Notes under the pieces: generated by a model
The model's input: the letters and a program-made list of their open reading frames with translations, nothing else
Database searches by the model: none
Told to the model about the DNA's origin: nothing
Shown here: positions 19,934 through 30,335 of the stretch, piece after piece
How the letters are laid out: each line of letters begins with the position of its first letter
Position numbering within the stretch: the first letter of the stretch is position 1
Assembly: GCA_030374765.1 (NCBI GenBank)
Contig: JARGXX010000100.1
Coordinates: forward strand, 496,001-560,000
Length of the DNA: 64,000 nucleotides
Direction: 5' to 3'
From: Agarophyton chilense
Taxonomy: Eukaryota > Rhodophyta > Florideophyceae > Gracilariales > Gracilariaceae
Program-made: the position numbers and the translations under genes

Positions 19934-22232
19934 TTGGGTCGTTCAGCGCTTTGCGCTAGTCTTATATCTGTTCGTCACTCAGTTAATGAGTAACTTTTGT
20001 GACAATTAGGTTTTACAGGACGCCCCACTCTTTCTTCGGTTGCTCTGGTTGTAAGAAAGAGAACGGTTTGAGAAGGATTTCTTCTGTTTGTCTCGTTGTC
20101 ATCATCGTAATATGATTAGTGCAGTAGCAATATGCAGCAATACATAAAAGAGATCAGCGCAGTGGACTCCGAAGTTTTGTACTGTTAGGAGTGAGAACAA
20201 ATCCAGAGTGTTCTTCATTGCTGCATATGCATCTCTTGTGGTCATAAGTAGTCCGGGACGTCTTTTGAAAATCAATCCCGGGTTTTCATTCAGTTACGAT
20301 GCATGCTTTCCAAGGCAGAATTTTTGTCCTTTTCAGTTGGAGATGTTCAATCAGTTTCAAGAGGTCATGAAACAGGCCCTCGCATTGTTGAAAATCCGGT
20401 AGAACCGTTTTCAAACGTGACCTCGCTGTATTAAGGGAGTGTATTTCGGATATAAAAGCTTTGCTGTCATGTTTTGATGTACAAGAACCTCATAGCATAG
20501 TATCTTCTTCTCAAAATATGTTTTTGTATGACTTCAGGCACGGTTAGCAAGATGACAAGACTTGTCAGATGCACTGCGGGATGCTAGCAGAGCTTTGACC
20601 AATTCGAGACCACACCTCTTCTGCGTGGCTGCACGCGACAGCGTTGCCAAGCCGATGACCTTCCTCTTGGAACGTAAACCCGTTTCCACTCGATCGTCTG
20701 TTTTTGCGCCTTTCGTTGTTCAAAATTAAATATAAGGACGTTGTGGGAGAAGCCAACAGTTGGATGGAATACCTTCCAAGCGTTCTACGGCTGAAAACCG
20801 GCATGGAAGTTGTGCCCCTTTCTTCTTGCAGTCAGATTTGAGACAAATATGAGCGAGCCACTTTCAAATTAGAGGAACTTGAGCGGTCTATCATCTTTCT
20901 GAAGTGGTCACATTCTAAAATTTTCAAACTATTTTATAAAACGTAAAAAATCCTTGTTCATGATCATTCATGGTGCTGCTCAACCCGGATACTTAACCAC
21001 AACGTACATGTAAAAATGAGTGTTTCAGTACAATTCACCTCCACGAAACGGGGAGATGCGGGAAAATCGACAAATAAGAAACTAGAGTACGTAGCGGGTG
21101 AATATAGCGTGTCTTTTCTTAAAAAGTACAACTTGTCTTCGGAGGTCTTGTCTACGGAGTAAATCGTTCATAGAATACAGTGCAGCACTGCATTTGGTTT
21201 TCGAAACAGTAGTTAACTTTTGAAAATATCTTACAGTGTCAGATATGGGTCTTTCGGGAAAGTTGAGCGAAAGTTATCAATAACGTGTCGCGGGAACTCT
21301 CTGAAATATCTGCATGTCAAGTTTTTTCACGCCTTTATCTGAAAAGCAAGACCATGGTTTTGATATTTAGATAGGTGTATTTGATGTAGAATTAAACAAG
21401 AAGAACGTATGAAAAAAAAGTGTTTCATAGATTTAATCTAAGTGGATAAAAAGAACCTTTTAAAAATCGACAAAAAGGTCCAAAAACAGATAAATGTGGC
21501 TTTTTGACATGATAGTAATTTTTCCGAACGATAATGACACTAAAATTTTTTTTCGGGCAACTAATGATTGTTGTTTAAAGAGCAAAATTATATGTTTATG
21601 TTTGTTTCAAAATAACTTCACTAGCTACAACGACAATATTTCTACATTGAAATTACTGTCAGCGAATGAAAGCTGTCTTCAAAAAATGTTAATTTTCCAT
21701 CGAAACATGTGCATCTTTAAACAAGCCAACTTTCAAACTTCTTACAAAGAACACCTACACACTCACTGTCAGATATATAAATCGTAAAACATTTTAAAAT
21801 TTTCAGTGTTTACACTGTATTATTTCAATTTGGTTCTGTCTTACTGAGAAAAGAGCGAAAAGAACAATACAAATTGTAAACGTCATATCCGTTCCAATTT
21901 ATTTTGGAGACACAACGCGGGTTGCTACAACCCAAGGGGACACAAGTAGTAGATATGCTCTCGAGAGCACCAACCACGATAATGCAAAGAAAAGAAGACC
22001 ATGGAATAAGACAGAAAGTGTGAGTGTAACAGGTAGGTTGTGCGAATGATAAGATGAACAATATCTATGTGGCAGGCAGAGGCGAAAGTATAAAGGTAGG
22101 ATTTAATAAATGAAATTTGTAAAGGCCTATACCACGATTTAAATACTGGATGTATATATTGCAAACGTTCTAGAAAATAGTATTGTTCTTCTTTTTGACG
22201 CCGGTACGATGACGACGACTTTTATAATGAAC
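19934..22232. other. Upstream region of the secreted gene and AT-rich spacer
   Basis: Contains the TATA-like element for the 19337-19933 gene. From about 20.8 to 22.1 kb it is strongly AT-rich. A 56-codon open stretch at 20559-20729 on the plus strand has no start codon and no known motif. No mobile-element ends were seen. Confidence 0.35.
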
Positions 22233-22678
22233 TCAGAGATCGTGGGCTTCGGAGAACTTCATATCGCATAAACGGCACCAGACGTCGGTGTCTTTGAAAT
22301 AGGAGCGTCGTAGTGCGTTTTCGTGCTCCCAACCGCCTTTTTGTACCTCTAATTGGCGCTGGCTCTGCACTTTGATGCTACAAACGGCACAGCGCTTCAG
22401 GGAGAGTTTAAGAAATGGAGGACGGCGGCGACGCTTCTCACCCTGATTAACAACCCGAAGGATGTGACGGGCGCGCGGGTTGCTAAGGGGTTCGGTAGAA
22501 GGCGAAGAGTCGGTGAGGGGTGTGGCTTTTTTGGTGACGCTGACAGCTTCCACTTCCGAATCGGAACCTTGCACAGTTGAATATTCGCTCGAAGAAATTG
22601 AAGACGTTGGCACTATATGAAAGACAAAAAAGTCAGTACTTTCCCACAATACCAAAAGAGCAGTGAAAGTCACTTACT
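22233..22678 (-). CDS. Two-finger C2H2 (JAZ/U1-like) zinc-finger protein, spliced, interrupted by a stop
   Basis: Minus strand. A 65-nt intron is likely at 22677-22613: it begins GTAAGTG and ends TTTTGTCTTTCATATAG. Splicing would join A (22678) to TG (22612-22611) and create the start codon MPTSSISSSEY, giving 126 residues. The N-terminal half is Ser/Thr-rich and acidic, followed by a basic GEKRRRRPP patch. Finger 1 reads CAVC-X12-Q-X5-H, so its first histidine is replaced by Gln. Finger 2 reads CRLC-X12-H-X5-H, but a TGA at 22235-22233 falls at position 11 of the X12 loop, and both histidines (HYKSRRH) lie after it. The spacing is exact, so the stop probably truncates a once longer gene. An upstream exon with an FYCDCADIF motif (22738-22944) and a TATATAAG box (22976-22983 on the minus strand) suggest more 5' coding sequence. 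Confidence 0.55.
22613..22677 (-). other. Predicted spliceosomal intron, 65 nt
   Basis: GTAAGT donor, a pyrimidine-rich tract and a CATATAG acceptor on the minus strand. The length is typical of short introns in compact eukaryotic genomes. The frame also happens to be open through it, so only RNA evidence can settle whether it is spliced. Confidence 0.55.
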
Positions 22679-23002
22679 CTTGAACGAATTCCGAATGGCC
22701 GTAGAGTGTGAGTCTTACGCCGTATCACGCGGTTCTGTTAACGACAGCAGGTGCTCAACAGTCCCACGTGAGTGACGGCTTCGCAGAAAATGTCGGCGCA
22801 GTCGCAGTAGAAAGCGGACCTAACCCCAAGTAGAGAAAGAAAAGAAAGAAAGTTAATGGCAAGAGAGGGACAGACTGTGCTAAGAGATATTTTTGGTGCC
22901 AGAGGAGGAGGGGGGGTGAGCCGCTTTTGTCGAGCTGATTTCACTAGAGTTGGTCAGAGCCGACCGAGGTCGGCCTTATATAGACAATGTGGAGCAAGGC
23001 CG

Positions 23003-23159
23003 GTGCGAGAATTCGTGCTGCTTCCAGTCCGGTACCGGCCAGCCTATCCCTAACTGTGCGAGAATTCGTGCGGCTTGCGGCCAGTGTGGAACAGCCTGTC
23101 CCTAACGGTGTGAGAATTTGTTCGGCTTGCGGCCAGTGTAGAACAGCCTGTCTCTATCT
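23003..23159. repeat. 52-bp tandem repeat in a divergent promoter region
   Basis: Three units start at 23003 (53 bp), 23056 and 23108 (52 bp each), with a partial fourth at 23160. The consensus runs GTG(C/T)GAGAATT(C/T)GT then (C/G)GGCTTGCGGCCAGTGT and GAACAGCCTGTC. The array lies between the minus-strand zinc-finger gene and the plus-strand gene at 23405. It could hold repeated binding sites for both, though this is inference. Confidence 0.85.
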
Positions 23160-23404
23160 GTGTGCCTTACTCGACGGAGAACGCATTTGCGTTGCGCGCC
23201 GAATGTGTGGTGCCCAGGTGCTGGCATGATCTTGCGTTGCCAAATCAGTAATCCAAATTGTACGAAAAAGCAAGCGGTCGTCAAATGAAATCAGAGGCTC
23301 TCTAACTGCAATCGACTCTATTGGACCATAAATTACTTGGCCGCACTACTTCTTTTGTTCTTTTCCCTGGATACTTTTTCCCTCCGTTTGCAACCTGCGC
23401 TGCG

Positions 23405-23758
23405 ATGCCTCATTCCACGTTCCACTACGCACCATCGGGACCACGCGCTACCGACGAGTGCAAAATATCAGGAGAATCACGAAGCGCCACGGCTGCCCTC
23501 GATGCGGGCCCCCCTGCTATATCGGAATTGCAGATGGTCGCGATTGTGGAGGCTGGCAAAATTCTGCGTGTCATGGCACGTGGCCAACCTGTTACGACCA
23601 GTGACATGGAGGAGGCTCTGTTGCATGTGCGGTGGCCGTATCTCCGTGGGCTCTTAGATGGAATGTCCTTCGCCGCAAGGGTCCGTGACGTCGGATGCAT
23701 CATAGTGGATGGCGTTATTAGCGTGCGTGACATGGCGATCAACTTCCTACGCGCCTAG
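23405..23758 (+). CDS. Small hypothetical protein, 117 residues
   Basis: GC-rich intact frame starting at ATG 23405. The same frame is open further 5' but has no ATG there. The N-terminal third is low complexity (Ser, Ala, Pro). The C-terminal two thirds look like a compact helical domain (QMVAIVEAGKILRVMARG and EEALLHVRWPYLRGLLDG, then a VRDVGCIIVDGVISVRDMA end). No known motif is recognised; there is no signal peptide or membrane segment. It is followed 11 bases after the stop by AATAAA (23769-23774). The codon use is clearly richer in GC than the flanking AT-rich DNA. It is divergent from the zinc-finger gene, with the 52-bp repeat between them. Confidence 0.5.
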   Translation: MPHSTFHYAPSGPRATDECKISGESRSATAALDAGPPAISELQMVAIVEAGKILRVMARGQPVTTSDMEEALLHVRWPYLRGLLDGMSFAARVRDVGCIIVDGVISVRDMAINFLRA

Positions 23759-23768
23759 GGATGTTATG

Positions 23769-23774
23769 AATAAA
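23769..23774 (+). terminator. Candidate polyadenylation signal AATAAA
   Basis: Canonical AATAAA just after the stop codon of the 23405-23758 frame, followed by a T-rich stretch at about 23788-23820. Its position supports that frame being a transcribed gene. Confidence 0.45.
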
Positions 23775-23908
23775 AGGTCTCAGATATGTTTTGTTGTTTC
23801 CTTCCTTTCTTTTCTTTATTCGCGATGACCCACACGAATAAACGTGTCACACAAATATAACAAGCCTAAGTGATACGATGTGGCAGGTTACCGCTTGCAG
23901 ATTTAGAG

Positions 23909-24009
23909 CACCCCGGGGGTGACACTGTCTGTTGGGGTTGTTTTGGGGTTTTTTCCTTTTTTAGCTTTAGGTGGTTTTGGGGTTGTTTGCACCTGTCACC
24001 CCCAAGGTG
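23909..24009. repeat. 101-bp inverted-repeat unit with four G runs
   Basis: The ends CACCCCGGGGGTGACA and TGTCACCCCCAAGGTG are inverted repeats of 16 bp with two mismatches. Between them are three further GGGG runs (near 23934, 23945 and 23979). No clear TSD flanks it. It resembles a very short MITE or a hairpin-forming regulatory element downstream of the small gene. Confidence 0.5.
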
Positions 24010-25120
24010 GTGTAATCCTGCACGCAGTCACTCCCCGAATTGCACAATCTTCCATTTAACAAATTTTGGGAGCGTCACCTGGGTTTAGCTGTATTCGAAA
24101 TTGCAACTGTAAAGTGAAGAGAATTTTATGTTTTTCAAGTACAAATTTTTTTCTTTTTTTTTTGGGCATCTTGTTTATGATCCTCTCCCAAACCTGGGGA
24201 AAAGGCAAATTTTCAACAGTATGCTTTGTCGAAGAACCTATTGTCTACACACCCAGAGGATTGGCCTCACATGAGACCAGCTTGAACTCATATGAAGAAA
24301 GTTTTATATTTCAAAAAATTATTAAAAACGCTGGTCCCTATACTGTAGCGGTTTATTCTATTTTGTAAGTAGAAACCTAATTTTTCAATCATGTTACACC
24401 TGCTTTAAACTACATTACTTAGACAGTTATCACATCATTGAACTCAGCTTCGTTGTTTCAAGACCACTTAGAGACTAATGCACACCTGATTCAAACCTCG
24501 CTGAGTTCAGTACAACTCAAACACTCCTACGAGAGCTCGCCCAGTTCTAAAACTTGTTATGGGGTTTAAAAACGCATTTTCGTCTTTTTCAACAGCAGAC
24601 AGAATGAAAGGACATCTTCTAAAGAGATAATTTTGTCAAAGAAAATAATATGTACAGCAAGTTTAATAAGGTGGATTGAATTAGTAGGAGGTCTAAGAAA
24701 ATTTGAACTTTTGTTAAATACTTTGAGAAAACGCGTTTTAATAGTCTAAAACGCATGTTGACACATTCACATCGATGTTGCTGACTAAACAATGATGTTT
24801 AAACCGTGACGAGTTTCACTCAGATTATCTAGAGAATATTCGCAATCGATTGCACTGTAAAATGTATAAGCATTCTTATTATTGTAATTTATGCCTTCTG
24901 AACAGACGAATCATGATTGTTAAATTGATTTACAGACTTTTCAACGTTCTGTATATGTTTATAAGGTTAAAGAACCATCTAAGTCTTTCGTTTCTGATTA
25001 GTATCCATGAAATAAATGCTATTACCAGCCATATATGATGTTTTCATTTTATAATTTTTCTTACATATGTTTAAGAGTTCGAAAAGCACATCTATTATTC
25101 CTTTTGCAAGACTACACTAG
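24010..25120. other. AT-rich spacer without a recognisable gene
   Basis: Only short open frames. The right end is the target site of gypsy element G1 (ATAAT at 25121-25125). Sequence here may include the decayed end of the piggyBac element that continues at 30336, but no terminal repeat was found. Confidence 0.3.
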
Positions 25121-25125
25121 ATAAT

Positions 25126-25373
25126 TGTTTTGCCGCTTGGCTGAACAATCACCATATTCTGCCTACATAGCTGGTTGTTGTTATCTTGATGGCCTACATG
25201 GATATTATTGTTTTCCCTTGGCATCGTTTGTCATTATTTTTCTTTATTTAGCTAGGGTTTACTTTTAATATAAATACCGATCGCTCTCAATAAATTTCTG
25301 AGGCACGCGGACGGAGGACTGGAACTTACTTTACTGAATCTACCTTATATTATATTATATTCCGACTTCCCCA
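25126..25373 (+). repeat. G1 5' LTR
   Basis: Contains TATAAATA at 25269-25276 and AATAAA at 25289-25294, the expected promoter and polyadenylation elements. The bases just after it (ATAGTTTAAAC) would hold the primer-binding site; no standard TGG-led match is evident. Confidence 0.92.
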
Positions 25374-25415
25374 ATAGTTTAAACTACTTCTGCGCAGAGA
25401 GTTGGTGTATTCAAG

Positions 25416-26179
25416 ATGTTGGAACCTTCTGTTAGTGTCAACCCCTTTTCTTATATTCAACATTCTCGAATCCCGAAAATTACCCGCGAGGCTATTCAAG
25501 ATTTTTTGCACAGCGTGACTCTCATGAGGTTTCTGTTGCATCTCAAGAAGGACTATCTCCGGTTCCGAACGACAATTGCTTTGACGCAATTTTTCTCCGC
25601 TCACTGGTTCTAGCTCGGGTCTTTGGCAAGAACATTAAGGAAGTGAGTCAACTTACCGATGAAATTATTAAGGAAAAACTTTCTGCTCTTTCTTCGAATG
25701 GAAGAGCAGTTTCCTACGATGAACTAATGGCTGATGTTAAGCGTTCTATAAGTATAGACGCTTTGGAGCCGGATGCTTGTCTGCGAATCATCGGATTGCA
25801 GACTGCATATCTCGATTTATGCGATCGTCGAGGATGGGACTTTGTTGATACAGCTCCCAAAGCTGCAGTAAGACAAATCCCTGCTGTTGTAAAATCTCCG
25901 GAGCTTAAGACTCGATTACATTATGCTCTTAAGTTGGAGGAGAGTGAGATTGAAGACGACTTCTTCGGGTTCTGTGAATTCTTGCAAGAGGAAGCAGAAA
26001 TTTATGAATGCTTTCATTTTTTTGGAATATATCGGGCCTCACCGAGGCCGACGTCGACGAAGAAGATGAAAGAAACTTCAGGATCTGGTGGAGGGGCTTC
26101 TTCGTCTACTACAACCAAACCTAGGAGACTCCCTCCTTGTTTGAATCCGAAGTGTTCAATGCACCACTTTGGGAATTAA
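25416..26179 (+). pseudogene. G1 Gag, frameshifted
   Basis: The first 66 codons (25416-25613) hold the start MLEPSVSVNPFSYIQHSRIP and a KITREAIQDFL block, then the frame is lost. The second frame (25643-26179, 178 residues) continues with helical capsid-like sequence (RSISIDALEPDACLRIIGLQ). It ends in a Ser/Gly-rich linker before CLNPKCSMHHFGN, a CX4CX2HH zinc-knuckle-like motif. This arrangement is what I know from stramenopile gypsy elements. Gag would form the cytoplasmic particle. Confidence 0.75.
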
Positions 26180-26295
26180 TGTCCTATTACTTCAGCTGAG
26201 GAGGCTCAGAGACATCTGGAAGCCAGAAGATCTGAGTTCGGGAAGATAAATCTGAATCCAAGATTTCATCCGCAACCGATAAGTCGGATGAGCAT

Positions 26296-26904
26296 GTGGA
26301 AGAATCTGTACCCCAAGCTTCATCATCTTCAGAGAAATCTTCTACGATACCTGCGTTGGTCGTGGCGAAATTATCCGGTTTCAAATTCGCTTACCGCGTT
26401 GATTCCGGAGCCGATGAAGTGGCCGTTTCCGATACTATCATCCAATTTCCGGGTGACAAGGGTACGTTTCTTCCTACACTGCAGCTCAGCAAAGCTAAGA
26501 CTTTTAAGGCTGTTGATGTGCATACCTTCAAATCTCCTGGGATGGTGCAATTGTGTCCAACTATCACAACTGTGGCTGGACCTTGTCGTCTCAGGAACAT
26601 CAAAGCATATATTATGCCTTGCAATGATAATACCTTACTACCTGGTGCATACAGCACTGTTGAAATCGTATTAGGAAATCCTTTCTTAGTACCCTCTGGT
26701 CTCGATGTTACAGACTTCTTAGCGAATAACATCTACCATCTATCCTCTCTCGATTATGGTGCTTTGAATACTGTCAAGCACCCTGTCAAAGTTGGAAAAC
26801 TTGCGGTTCGGCTTCTGACCGATCAACCAGTTCAAGCGAGATTGATATCGCTACGGTATCTCCTCGCATATGGAACATCGTTTCAAATGGGGATTTTCCT
26901 TTGA
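26296..26904 (+). pseudogene. G1 aspartic protease region
   Basis: 202-residue frame. The catalytic motif is seen as YRVDSGADEVAVS (DSGA), and the downstream hydrophobic flap and ILG-like block appear as VEIVLGNPFLVPSGLDVTDF. The N-terminus of the frame lacks a natural start because a stop separates it from Gag at 26177-26179. The RT frame overlaps its end by a few bases in another phase, which indicates a further frameshift. Confidence 0.75.
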
Positions 26905-27857
26905 AGGATGGTGATGAAATCGACTACAAAGACCTTCAAGTCAGTGAACAAAATGAAGAAGCACTGGAAGCTGCAATTTATGATTCTATTAATTGTGGGG
27001 CCGAACATCTTTCTGCAGGGAAGAAAGACTCTTTTAAGAATATGGTTCTAAGCTACAAGGATGTTTTCCGCATTCGTCTTGGAAAAGACGGTCCCGTCAA
27101 GGTGGCGCCAATGGAAATCAAGTTTGAAGGTCCTGAAAAGCCTATCAAAGTTGGTCAGAGAACTTATTCTTCTGAACAATTGGATTTGCTGAAGAAAAAA
27201 TGTGATGATCTTCTTCAAGTTGGCTATGTTTATCGTAATCCAACATCTAAATGGGCTTGTGCGCCTTTGATTGTTGCTAAGCCTGGACCAGATAAATTCC
27301 GTCTAGCTGTGGATCTGAGACCGATCAATGCTAAGACCAAGAAGAATGTCTGGCCAATGCCCCTTGCTGATCCAATGTTAGCAAAACTCACGGGGTCCAA
27401 AATCTTTTTCAAGTCGGACTTCCTTCATGGATACTGGCAGTTTCCTCTGGCTAAAGACTCACAGGAATGCCAATCATTCCACACTTTTTTTGGTGTGTTC
27501 AGCCCAACATGGGTACTTCACAGGGCAACAAATGCCGTTTCTAATTTTCAGTCAAGTATGGAAAATCTCTTTTCGAATCTCGATCTTCTTATCTGGCTTG
27601 ACGACATGCTGGGATACTCCCCTAATGAAGAACGTTTGAAAACTATTCTACAATCAACGTTCGAAATTTGCCGTTCAAGTGGATTGAAATTCAATCATAA
27701 GAAGTGCCATCTGATGACAAAACAGGTTCATTTTTGTGGAAGGGTCATAGATTCTGATGGAGTTAAGTTTAATCCTCGGAACCATGAGGCATTGACTTCT
27801 ATGTTTCAACCATCCACTGTTGGTGCCCTAGTGGAACTTGTTTACGGGGCTAACTGA
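26901..27857 (+). pseudogene. G1 reverse transcriptase
   Basis: 318-residue frame with the gypsy RT blocks in order: SKWACAPLIVAKPG, FRLAVDLRPINAKT (first Asp region), KIFFKSDFLHGYWQFPLA and LLIWLDDMLGYS, which is the catalytic centre in the WLDD form rather than the common YLDD. GLKFNHKKCHLMTKQVHFCG follows. It is cut off near 27857 in the connection region by a stop; RNase H resumes in another frame at 27900. Copies genomic RNA into cDNA in an intact element. Confidence 0.85.
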
Positions 27858-27899
27858 ATGAGATCAGCTATCCGTAGGTATTGAGAGCTGATCAAACCT

Positions 27900-28472
27900 T
27901 TGCATGATCTCCTTGAAGAACAATACAACATCCACAAAAATCGAAAGAAATCTAGGGTTGCTAATCGCACTATTTCGGTATGGGGGACTAAGCAGGAAGC
28001 TGCTTTTAACACCCCCATTCAGGCTATCATCAACCAAGTTATTCTGGCGACTCCAAGCCCTTCTAAGCGCTTGTGTCTTTCTACGGATGCATCATCTATG
28101 CACTGGGCTGGTTGTCTCACTCAAGTCGATCCCGAAGAAATATCAAATGGTGTTCTACCTCCTCAAGAATGGAAACACTCTCCAGTAGCTTTTGCCTCTG
28201 GAAATTTCAAAGAAGCACCATTCCGTTGGTCTACTCCAGAACAAGAATGTTTTGCGATTATTGAAAGTATTACTCGTCTATTGCACATACTTGCTGCTTG
28301 CGGCGAATTCTCTTTGTTCACCGACCATAAGAACATATTACACATGCTTTCTCCTACACGCTACAATTCAAATGTGGCTCATGTTGTCGTTCATAAGACA
28401 CAACGCTGGGCTCTTCGTATAGATGAGTCCAATTTTACTATTGAACATATTCCCGGAGAACATATTGTATAG
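27900..28472 (+). pseudogene. G1 RNase H
   Basis: 190-residue frame with the RNase H residues in RLCLSTDASSMHWAG (Asp), FRWSTPEQECFAIIES (Glu) and GEFSLFTDHKNILHML (Asp). The frame ends with WALRIDESNFTIEHIPGEHI before a stop where the usual 'N..AD' follows. Catalytic acidic residues are present, but the protein cannot be joined to RT or integrase without frame correction. Confidence 0.85.
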
Positions 28473-28498
28473 GCAGACATTGAAACAAGATGGGCTTC

Positions 28499-29913
28499 GC
28501 CTTATTCCATCGATTCATCTGCTCGACGACTATCTCCTCTTAAAATACCTCGTTTTACGCAGAATATTCCTGAACTTCCATCTCTAAAAGTTATAGCTCA
28601 ATTCCAGGAGAAATTTCCTCCTCAGAAAGGTATTTCTGATCTGAGTGGTGAGCCTGAACTTTAGAATACACTGGAAGGAAAAATTTGTATTCCTGACCAA
28701 GATGAAGACCTCCAACTACGTATATGTGTATCAGCATATTGTGGTTTAGGTGGTCATCGTGGTATCGGTCCTACAACCGATATCGTACAGGATAAGGTGG
28801 TTTGGACTTCTATGAAATCCGTCATCAAATCTTTTGTGCAGAGCTGCTTTGTCTGTGTTCTCTCAGCCACAGGTCACAAGGCTCCTCGTCCTCTTGGCCA
28901 ACAAATTCATACCAAGCAGGGTTTCGAAGCTACTTCATTTCGACTACCTCTACATTAGGGAGTCAAGTACCGGGCATGAGTACATCTTAATTCTAAAAGA
29001 TGACTTCTCTGGTTATGTATATCTACAAGCATGCAAGAATGCCGATACAGAAACAACCGTAAGGATTCTCATGGAATATTTCTCAACCTTTGTACCGGTA
29101 CTTAGTTGGTTTTCAGACCAAGGACCTCACTTCGTCAACAAAGTCATGGAACTTCTAGCATCATCTCTTGGTGCTAAGCATCGCTTCTCTACTGCCTATT
29201 CTCCATGGTATAAGGGTAATGTTGAATCTGTGTGCAAACAGGTTCTCCGCGTATTGCATGCTTTTAACACTGAACTACGTAGACCTGAAGTTAAATGGCC
29301 TTCATCAGTATCGGCCATTCAGAGTATTATTCATAACTCTCCATCTCGTCGTCTTGATGGTCGAGCTCCTATTACCGTACACACTGGAATGCCTTCGGGA
29401 AATCCTTTGTCGATTGCTCTTTCCAAAATGAAAGCTCGCAAGACACGCTCTATGAATGAAGCGAGAATGCTTCAGAATCTCAATATTGAATCGTTGCATA
29501 TGGCACTCAATGAAATGCATAGGGAAGTACAAGAAACTCTATCTCGTACTCGGAAACAAGGTATCGACAGACACAACTCTAAGACCCACATCAAACCGTA
29601 CAAACCGGGTATAGGGGATTATGTCATCGTGGCCAGAATCTTCGGACCTCGTACCAAAATGTATACGAATTGGGTTGGTCCAAGACGTGTTACTCGAATC
29701 CTCTCCGACTTCACTGTCGAAGTCGAGCATCTTCTAGAAGGGTTTACAAAGAATACGCATATATGTCGCAACCGTCCATATGCTGGTGCACTTGTCGGAA
29801 CAAGAGTTCAAATGGAAGAAGTCGCAGAATTCGGGGATGGTATCTGGCACTCTGTCGATAAACGTAAAGGCATCCGTGAAGCCTCGAACAGCTTCGAAGT
29901 TTTCGTAAGCTGA
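28499..29913 (+). pseudogene. G1 integrase
   Basis: The zinc-binding N-terminal domain is split by stops at about 28660-28960 (GGHRGIGPTTDI and then SFVQSCFVC, the HHCC site). The catalytic and C-terminal parts are open from 28834 to 29913 (359 residues) and read through the core: FDYLYIRE, LSWFSDQGPHFVNK (second Asp) and YSPWYKGNVESVCKQ (Glu). The C-terminus has GDYVIVARIFG followed by WVGPRRVTRILSDFTVEVEH, a GPRR-type targeting module. No chromodomain is seen. Confidence 0.85.
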
Positions 29914-30067
29914 AAAGGACTCACTACTGCTGGTGACTTCTGGGCGCCATTCTAACTTATGTTCGAAGACATTCGTAACAAAGTTCGTTCTTATTTCAAA
30001 GGCCGTCGTGGTCCTATTATTCGTAGTGCCAAAAGTTCTCTTGGCATCAAAGCTGACCGTAGGGGAC

Positions 30068-30330
30068 TGTTGTGCAGCTTGGCTGAACGGTCAACATATT
30101 CTTCCCACATAGCTGGTAGTTGTTACCTTTATGGCCTACATGGATATTATTGTTTTCCCTTGGCATCGTTCGTCATCGCTTGGCATCGTTTGTCATTATT
30201 TGTCTTTATTTAGCCATGGTTTTCTTTTAGTATAAATACCGATCGCTCTCTATAAATTTCTGAGGCACGCGGACGGAGGACCGGAACCTACCGTTCTGAA
30301 ACTACCTTATTTTATATTCCGACTTCCCCA
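30068..30330 (+). repeat. G1 3' LTR
   Basis: 263 bp with TATAAATA at 30231-30238. It differs from the 5' LTR by scattered substitutions and an extra copy of a CATCGTT(T/C)GTCAT-type segment. The 5' copy's AATAAA is TATAAA here. Confidence 0.92.
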
Positions 30331-30335
30331 ATAAT

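Larger units (their letters stand above)
25126..30330 (+). mobile_element. G1: complete but inactivated Ty3/gypsy retrotransposon
   Basis: LTRs at 25126-25373 (248 bp) and 30068-30330 (263 bp) begin TGTT and end CCCCA, and are flanked by the perfect duplication ATAAT (25121-25125 and 30331-30335). Gag, protease, RT, RNase H and integrase follow in gypsy order on the plus strand. Each is separated by frameshifts or stops. The LTRs differ at many positions, and the 3' copy has an extra tandem piece containing a repeated TTGGCATCGTT. It is therefore older than Copia-1. It inserted beside or into the piggyBac relic. Confidence 0.95.
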
